In this document: positions 13,377-16,189 of the stretch, in pieces | How positions within the stretch are numbered: position 1 is the first letter of the stretch | Layout of the letters: each line of letters starts with the position of its first letter | NCBI GenBank assembly: GCA_947446625.1 | Contig: CANFIE010000039.1 | Span: 1-16,189, forward strand | Direction: 5' to 3' | Length of the DNA stretch: 16,189 nucleotides | DNA from: Acetobacteraceae bacterium | Lineage (GTDB): Bacteria; Pseudomonadota; Alphaproteobacteria; Acetobacterales; Acetobacteraceae | Program-made: the position numbers and the translations under genes | Notes under the pieces: generated by a model | Told to the model about the DNA's origin: nothing | The model's database searches: none | What the model saw: the letters and a program-made list of their open reading frames with translations, nothing else

Positions 13377-14335
13377 TCCGCGCGAATCCCCGCTTCCCGC
13401 GTGATCTGCGCCCAACGCGCGATCTCTCCGCGGATATACCCACCGAATTCGGCCGGTGTGCCGGTAACAATCTCCGCCCCCTGGGCGGTCAGCCGCTGCA
13501 CCATCTCAGGCTGCGCCATGATGCCGTTCAGCGCGCCGTTGAGCCGCATGATGATGGCCTGCGGCGTGCCGGCCGGCGCCACAATGCCGAGCCAACCCAC
13601 CACCTGATAGCCCGGCAGCCCGGCTTCCGCCACGGTGGGCACATTGGGCAGCGCCGCCAGCCGGCGCGGGCCGCTCACCGCCAGCGCCCGCACCGTGCCG
13701 GCCTGGATTTGCGGCAGCGTCGCCAAGGGGTCACTGAAGGCCGAGGCGAGGTTGCCGGCCACCAGGTCATTCAACGCCGGCGCCGCGCCCCGGTAGGGCA
13801 CGTGCTCCATGCGAATCCCGGCCATCTGCGCAAACACCACCATGCCGAGATGCGGCGAGCCACCATTGCCCGGCGAGCCATAGCTCAGCCCGGGATGCGC
13901 CCGCACATGCGCGATGAACTCGGCCTGGCTGCGCACCGGCAGCGCCGGGTTCACCACCAGGATATTGGCAAAGCTGACCAGCCTGGCCACCGGGTCGAAA
14001 TCCTTCGCCGGGTCGTAGCCCACCTCGCGGTAAATGGCGGGATTCACCGCCATCACGCCGATCGTGCCCATCATCAGCGTATAGCCATCGGGCGCCGAGC
14101 GGGCCGCCGCCAGCGCCGCCACATTGCCATTGGCGCCCGGGCGCGGGTCCACCACCACGGGCTGGCCCCATTGCTCGCTCAGCTTCTGGCCCACGGCGCG
14201 GGCCAGAATGTCACTCGCCCCGCCCGCCGCGCTGGCGACGATGAGGCGAATCGGCCGGTCCGGGTAGCTCTGCGCCTGCGCCTGCCCTTGGGCCGCCCCA
14301 CACAGCAGCAGCAGCGCCAGCGCCAGGCGCTTCAC
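13373..14335 (-). CDS. Bug/TctC-family periplasmic solute receptor
   Basis: A 320-residue receptor of the tripartite tricarboxylate transporter (TctC/Bug) family, which binds small carboxylates or related compounds in the periplasm. It opens with a signal peptide (MKRLALALLLLCGAAQGQAQA), then SYPDRPIRLIVASAAGGASDILARA, the loop that contacts the ligand carboxylate, and later DPRPGANGNVAA and ALPNVPTVAEAG, all hallmarks. The GTG start is chosen because it overlaps the dioxygenase TGA (GTGA) and gives a canonical length and signal peptide. A longer upstream frame would run through the dioxygenase gene. TctA and TctB membrane subunits are not visible; such orphan receptors are common in this family. 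Confidence 0.93.
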   Translation of the reverse strand: MKRLALALLLLCGAAQGQAQAQSYPDRPIRLIVASAAGGASDILARAVGQKLSEQWGQPVVVDPRPGANGNVAALAAARSAPDGYTLMMGTIGVMAVNPAIYREVGYDPAKDFDPVARLVSFANILVVNPALPVRSQAEFIAHVRAHPGLSYGSPGNGGSPHLGMVVFAQMAGIRMEHVPYRGAAPALNDLVAGNLASAFSDPLATLPQIQAGTVRALAVSGPRRLAALPNVPTVAEAGLPGYQVVGWLGIVAPAGTPQAIIMRLNGALNGIMAQPEMVQRLTAQGAEIVTGTPAEFGGYIRGEIARWAQITREAGIRAE

Positions 14336-15246
14336 CGGGGCTGTTCCAGCGTGGGGGAAACATCGCTCAGCGTTACCCGGCGCATGTCTCGCGGGTAGGT
14401 CTTGTCGGCATAGGGGCGGCCACGATGCATGGTGCAGCGGTTGTCCCACAGCACCATGTCGCCCACGGCCCAGGTGTGGCTGTACACAAACTGGCGCTGC
14501 GTCGCGAACTCGGTCAGCTCGCGCACCAGCATCAGCGCCTCGGGCCGCGGCATGCCCTGGATGCCCCCGATATGCGCCGCCAGATACAGCCCCACCCGGC
14601 CCGAACCCATATGCCGCCGCACCAGCCGCTGCGGCACCGGGGTGCACTTGGCCTGTTCCTCGGGGGTGAAGTCGTCAAAACCCAGTTGGGCGCGGGAATA
14701 GATCAGCGAATGCTCGGCCACCAGGTCGCGCAGCTGCGCCTGCATGGCTTCCGGCAGCGCATCCCAGGCGGCGCGCATGTCGGCGAACTCGGTCTCGCCG
14801 CCGCTCGGCGGAATCACCCGCGCATGCAGCATGCTGTACTTGGCCGGGGTGGGCTTGAAGCTGCTGTCGCTGTGCCAGAGCATATTGCCCAGGTTGTACA
14901 TGCGGCGGCGGTCATCGGCGGCCAGCAGCTTGCCATCGGCGCCCAGGTTGGAAATGTCGTTCACCTGGTTGTCGGGCAGCCGGCGTCGGGCCTGGTCCAC
15001 CAGCGAAGGCACCGCCTCCACCGCGCCGAAGTTGCGGCCAAAGGCCAGTTGCTGCTCGTCATCAATCCGCTGGTCGCGGAATACCAGCACGGCGAAGCGG
15101 TCCATGGCCGCTTCCACCGCCTGAGCCTGGGCGGGGGTCAGCGGTTGGCGCAAATCCAGGCCATCGCAGCGCGCGGCAAGCACCGGGTGCAGCGGGGTGA
15201 AACGGGGAACAATGGCCTCGGGCGCCGCCTTCAGGGCTGCCGACAT
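14332..15246 (-). CDS. TauD/TfdA-family Fe(II)/2-oxoglutarate dioxygenase
   Basis: A 304-residue 2-oxoglutarate-dependent non-haem iron dioxygenase. The iron triad is visible as His125 and Asp127 (LWHSDSSF) and His274 (CTMHRGRPY); an arginine in DMRRVTLSD (289-290) would hold 2-oxoglutarate. The family oxidises taurine, phenoxyacetates, alkyl sulfates or related compounds, releasing the side group as aldehyde. A strong AAGGAGGAA ribosome binding site lies 6 bases before the ATG, so this is the first gene of the leftward operon. The substrate is unknown; with the receptor and ThDP enzyme it suggests that an imported compound is cleaved and its aldehyde or oxo product is processed further. Confidence 0.92.
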   Translation of the reverse strand: MSAALKAAPEAIVPRFTPLHPVLAARCDGLDLRQPLTPAQAQAVEAAMDRFAVLVFRDQRIDDEQQLAFGRNFGAVEAVPSLVDQARRRLPDNQVNDISNLGADGKLLAADDRRRMYNLGNMLWHSDSSFKPTPAKYSMLHARVIPPSGGETEFADMRAAWDALPEAMQAQLRDLVAEHSLIYSRAQLGFDDFTPEEQAKCTPVPQRLVRRHMGSGRVGLYLAAHIGGIQGMPRPEALMLVRELTEFATQRQFVYSHTWAVGDMVLWDNRCTMHRGRPYADKTYPRDMRRVTLSDVSPTLEQPR

Positions 15247-15295
15247 GCTGGCTTCCTCCTTGGTTTCAGCCAGCCTAGCCCGGCACCGCCCAGGC

Positions 15296-15302
15296 GCCTA
15301 GC
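15296..15302. promoter_or_regulatory. Short intergenic repeats between the divergent dioxygenase and TctC genes
   Basis: GCCTAGC occurs at 15273-15279 and 15296-15302, and the second copy overlaps the near-palindrome CAGGCGCCTAG. The whole divergent gap is only 83 bases (15247-15329), so any shared operator must lie here. Evidence is limited to the repetition; no regulator gene is in the window. Confidence 0.2.
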
Positions 15303-15329
15303 ATGGCAGTGATATATCCAGGAAACGCC

Positions 15330-16189
15330 ATGTCCCTCCGCATTCGCCGCCGCGCCGCCCTGGCCGGCCTGCTTGCCGCCCCCTCACTGGCCCAGGCGCA
15401 GGGCGGATTCCCACAGCGCGGCATCAGCATCCTAGTGCCTTCAGCCCCTGGCGGCACGCTGGACGCGCTGGCCCGCTTCTTCGCCCAGGCCATGGCGCCG
15501 GGCCTGGGCAAACCGGTGGTGGTGGAAAACGTCAGCGGTGCCGGCGGACTGGTGGGCATGCAGCGCCTGGCGCGCAGCGAGGCCGACGGCCATACCATCG
15601 CCTTCGGCAATATGGGCATTCTGGCCACCAGCTATGCGCTGAACCCCGATTCGGGCTTCGACCCGCGCCGCGACATGGCGCCGATCTCCATGGTGGCGGA
15701 TGTGCCCATGGTGCTGGCCACCAGCCCGCGCGGCCAGCTCCGCAGCCTGGGCGCGCTGCTGGACCACATCCGCGCGGTGGGCGAGCGTGCCAGCTTCGGC
15801 ACCGCCGGCGTTGGCACCACCAGCCACCTGGCGCCGGCCTACCTGCTGCATCTGGCAGGGGTGAAGGCCACGCTGGTGTCCTATCGCGGCTCCGGCCCCG
15901 CCATGAACGACCTGGCCGCCGGCGTGGTGGATGCGGTGATCGACCAGACCGTGACGATGATCCCCGCGCATCGCGGCGGCACCGCGCGTGCCGTAGCGGT
16001 CAGCGCCCCAGCGCGGATTCCGCAACTGCCGGACGTACCCACCTTTGCCGAAGCCGGGCGACCGGATTTCGACCTGGTGATCTGGAACGGCTTTGTTGCC
16101 CCGGCTGCCACCCCGCCCGCGCTGGTGGAACGCCTGCACGCGGCCACCGAAGCCGCGCTGCGCGATGCCGGCTTGCAGACCCGAATGGC
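15330..16189 (+). CDS. Bug/TctC-family receptor, truncated by the window end
   Basis: The first 286 residues are visible; about 35 more are expected from family length. The ATG at 15330 has AGGA about 6 bases upstream. An arginine-rich signal peptide (MSLRIRRRAALAGLL then SLAQAQ) precedes the family start FPQRGISILVPSAPGGTLDALARF. Later come VVVENVSGAGGLVGMQRLA, TLVSYRGSGPAMNDL and IPQLPDVPTFAEAG, typical of Bug proteins. It is a clear paralog of the receptor at 13373-14335 but divergent in sequence, and it is transcribed away from the dioxygenase operon. The RRR start may be a Tat signal, which occurs in some Bug proteins, but Sec is equally possible. Confidence 0.93.
   Translation, partial: MSLRIRRRAALAGLLAAPSLAQAQGGFPQRGISILVPSAPGGTLDALARFFAQAMAPGLGKPVVVENVSGAGGLVGMQRLARSEADGHTIAFGNMGILATSYALNPDSGFDPRRDMAPISMVADVPMVLATSPRGQLRSLGALLDHIRAVGERASFGTAGVGTTSHLAPAYLLHLAGVKATLVSYRGSGPAMNDLAAGVVDAVIDQTVTMIPAHRGGTARAVAVSAPARIPQLPDVPTFAEAGRPDFDLVIWNGFVAPAATPPALVERLHAATEAALRDAGLQTRM

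Noticed and set aside
11787..13607. Long open frame antisense to the ThDP enzyme (606 codons)
   Set aside because: The opposite strand has an unmistakable ThDP enzyme with cofactor motifs. The antisense translation is rich in H, G, Q and R, typical of codon-bias shadows.
13373..14647. Longer version of the TctC receptor (start at 14647)
   Set aside because: The extension lies inside the dioxygenase gene in another frame and would precede a proper signal peptide.

Overview
The window is GC-rich and densely coded. Its gene families (Bug/TctC solute receptors, an AtzE-family amidase with its DUF4089 partner, HemN, a TauD-like dioxygenase) and its strong preference for G/C at third codon positions fit an alphaproteobacterium, most likely Acetobacteraceae/Rhodospirillales (Roseomonas-like). 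This placement is inferred from gene content and style, not from a marker gene. No rRNA, tRNA, CRISPR array, transposase or phage gene is visible.

Left part (1-4282). A hairpin-rich intergenic repeat (about 3-94) is followed by leftward genes which, in transcription order, are an OmpR-type response regulator, a sensor histidine kinase, a secreted DUF4189 protein and LemA. Diverging from the regulator is a secreted protein with a His/Met/Gly-rich tract and a PepSY-like C-terminal part. This looks like an envelope or metal-responsive module.

Middle part (4303-6669). An AlkA-family DNA glycosylase is followed by two tandem copies of the same repeat family. Next come two paralogous genes of unknown function (5072-5437 and 6307-6669, both leftward) that flank a rightward exported beta-carbonic anhydrase.

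Right-middle part (6711-11608). A leftward hydantoinase/dihydropyrimidinase diverges from a tightly overlapping set: a DUF4089/AtzG-like small subunit, an AtzE-family amidase and a small cupin. hemN (oxygen-independent coproporphyrinogen III oxidase) follows 44 bases downstream. The hydantoinase and amidase suggest opening of a cyclic amide and release of nitrogen. A hairpin and a further copy of the repeat close this block.

Right part (11775-16189). A leftward three-gene operon has 4-base overlaps between genes: TauD/TfdA-like dioxygenase, Bug/TctC receptor, thiamine-diphosphate enzyme. It diverges from a second Bug/TctC receptor that runs off the window. This looks like uptake and catabolism of an unidentified organic acid or sulfonate-like compound.

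The most unusual feature is the repeat family. It has four copies, all at gene 3' ends (three of them in convergent gaps). The hairpin architecture is conserved while the inner stem changes with base-pairing largely kept. The paralog pair around the carbonic anhydrase and the hydantoinase/AtzEG/cupin divergon are the other leads.
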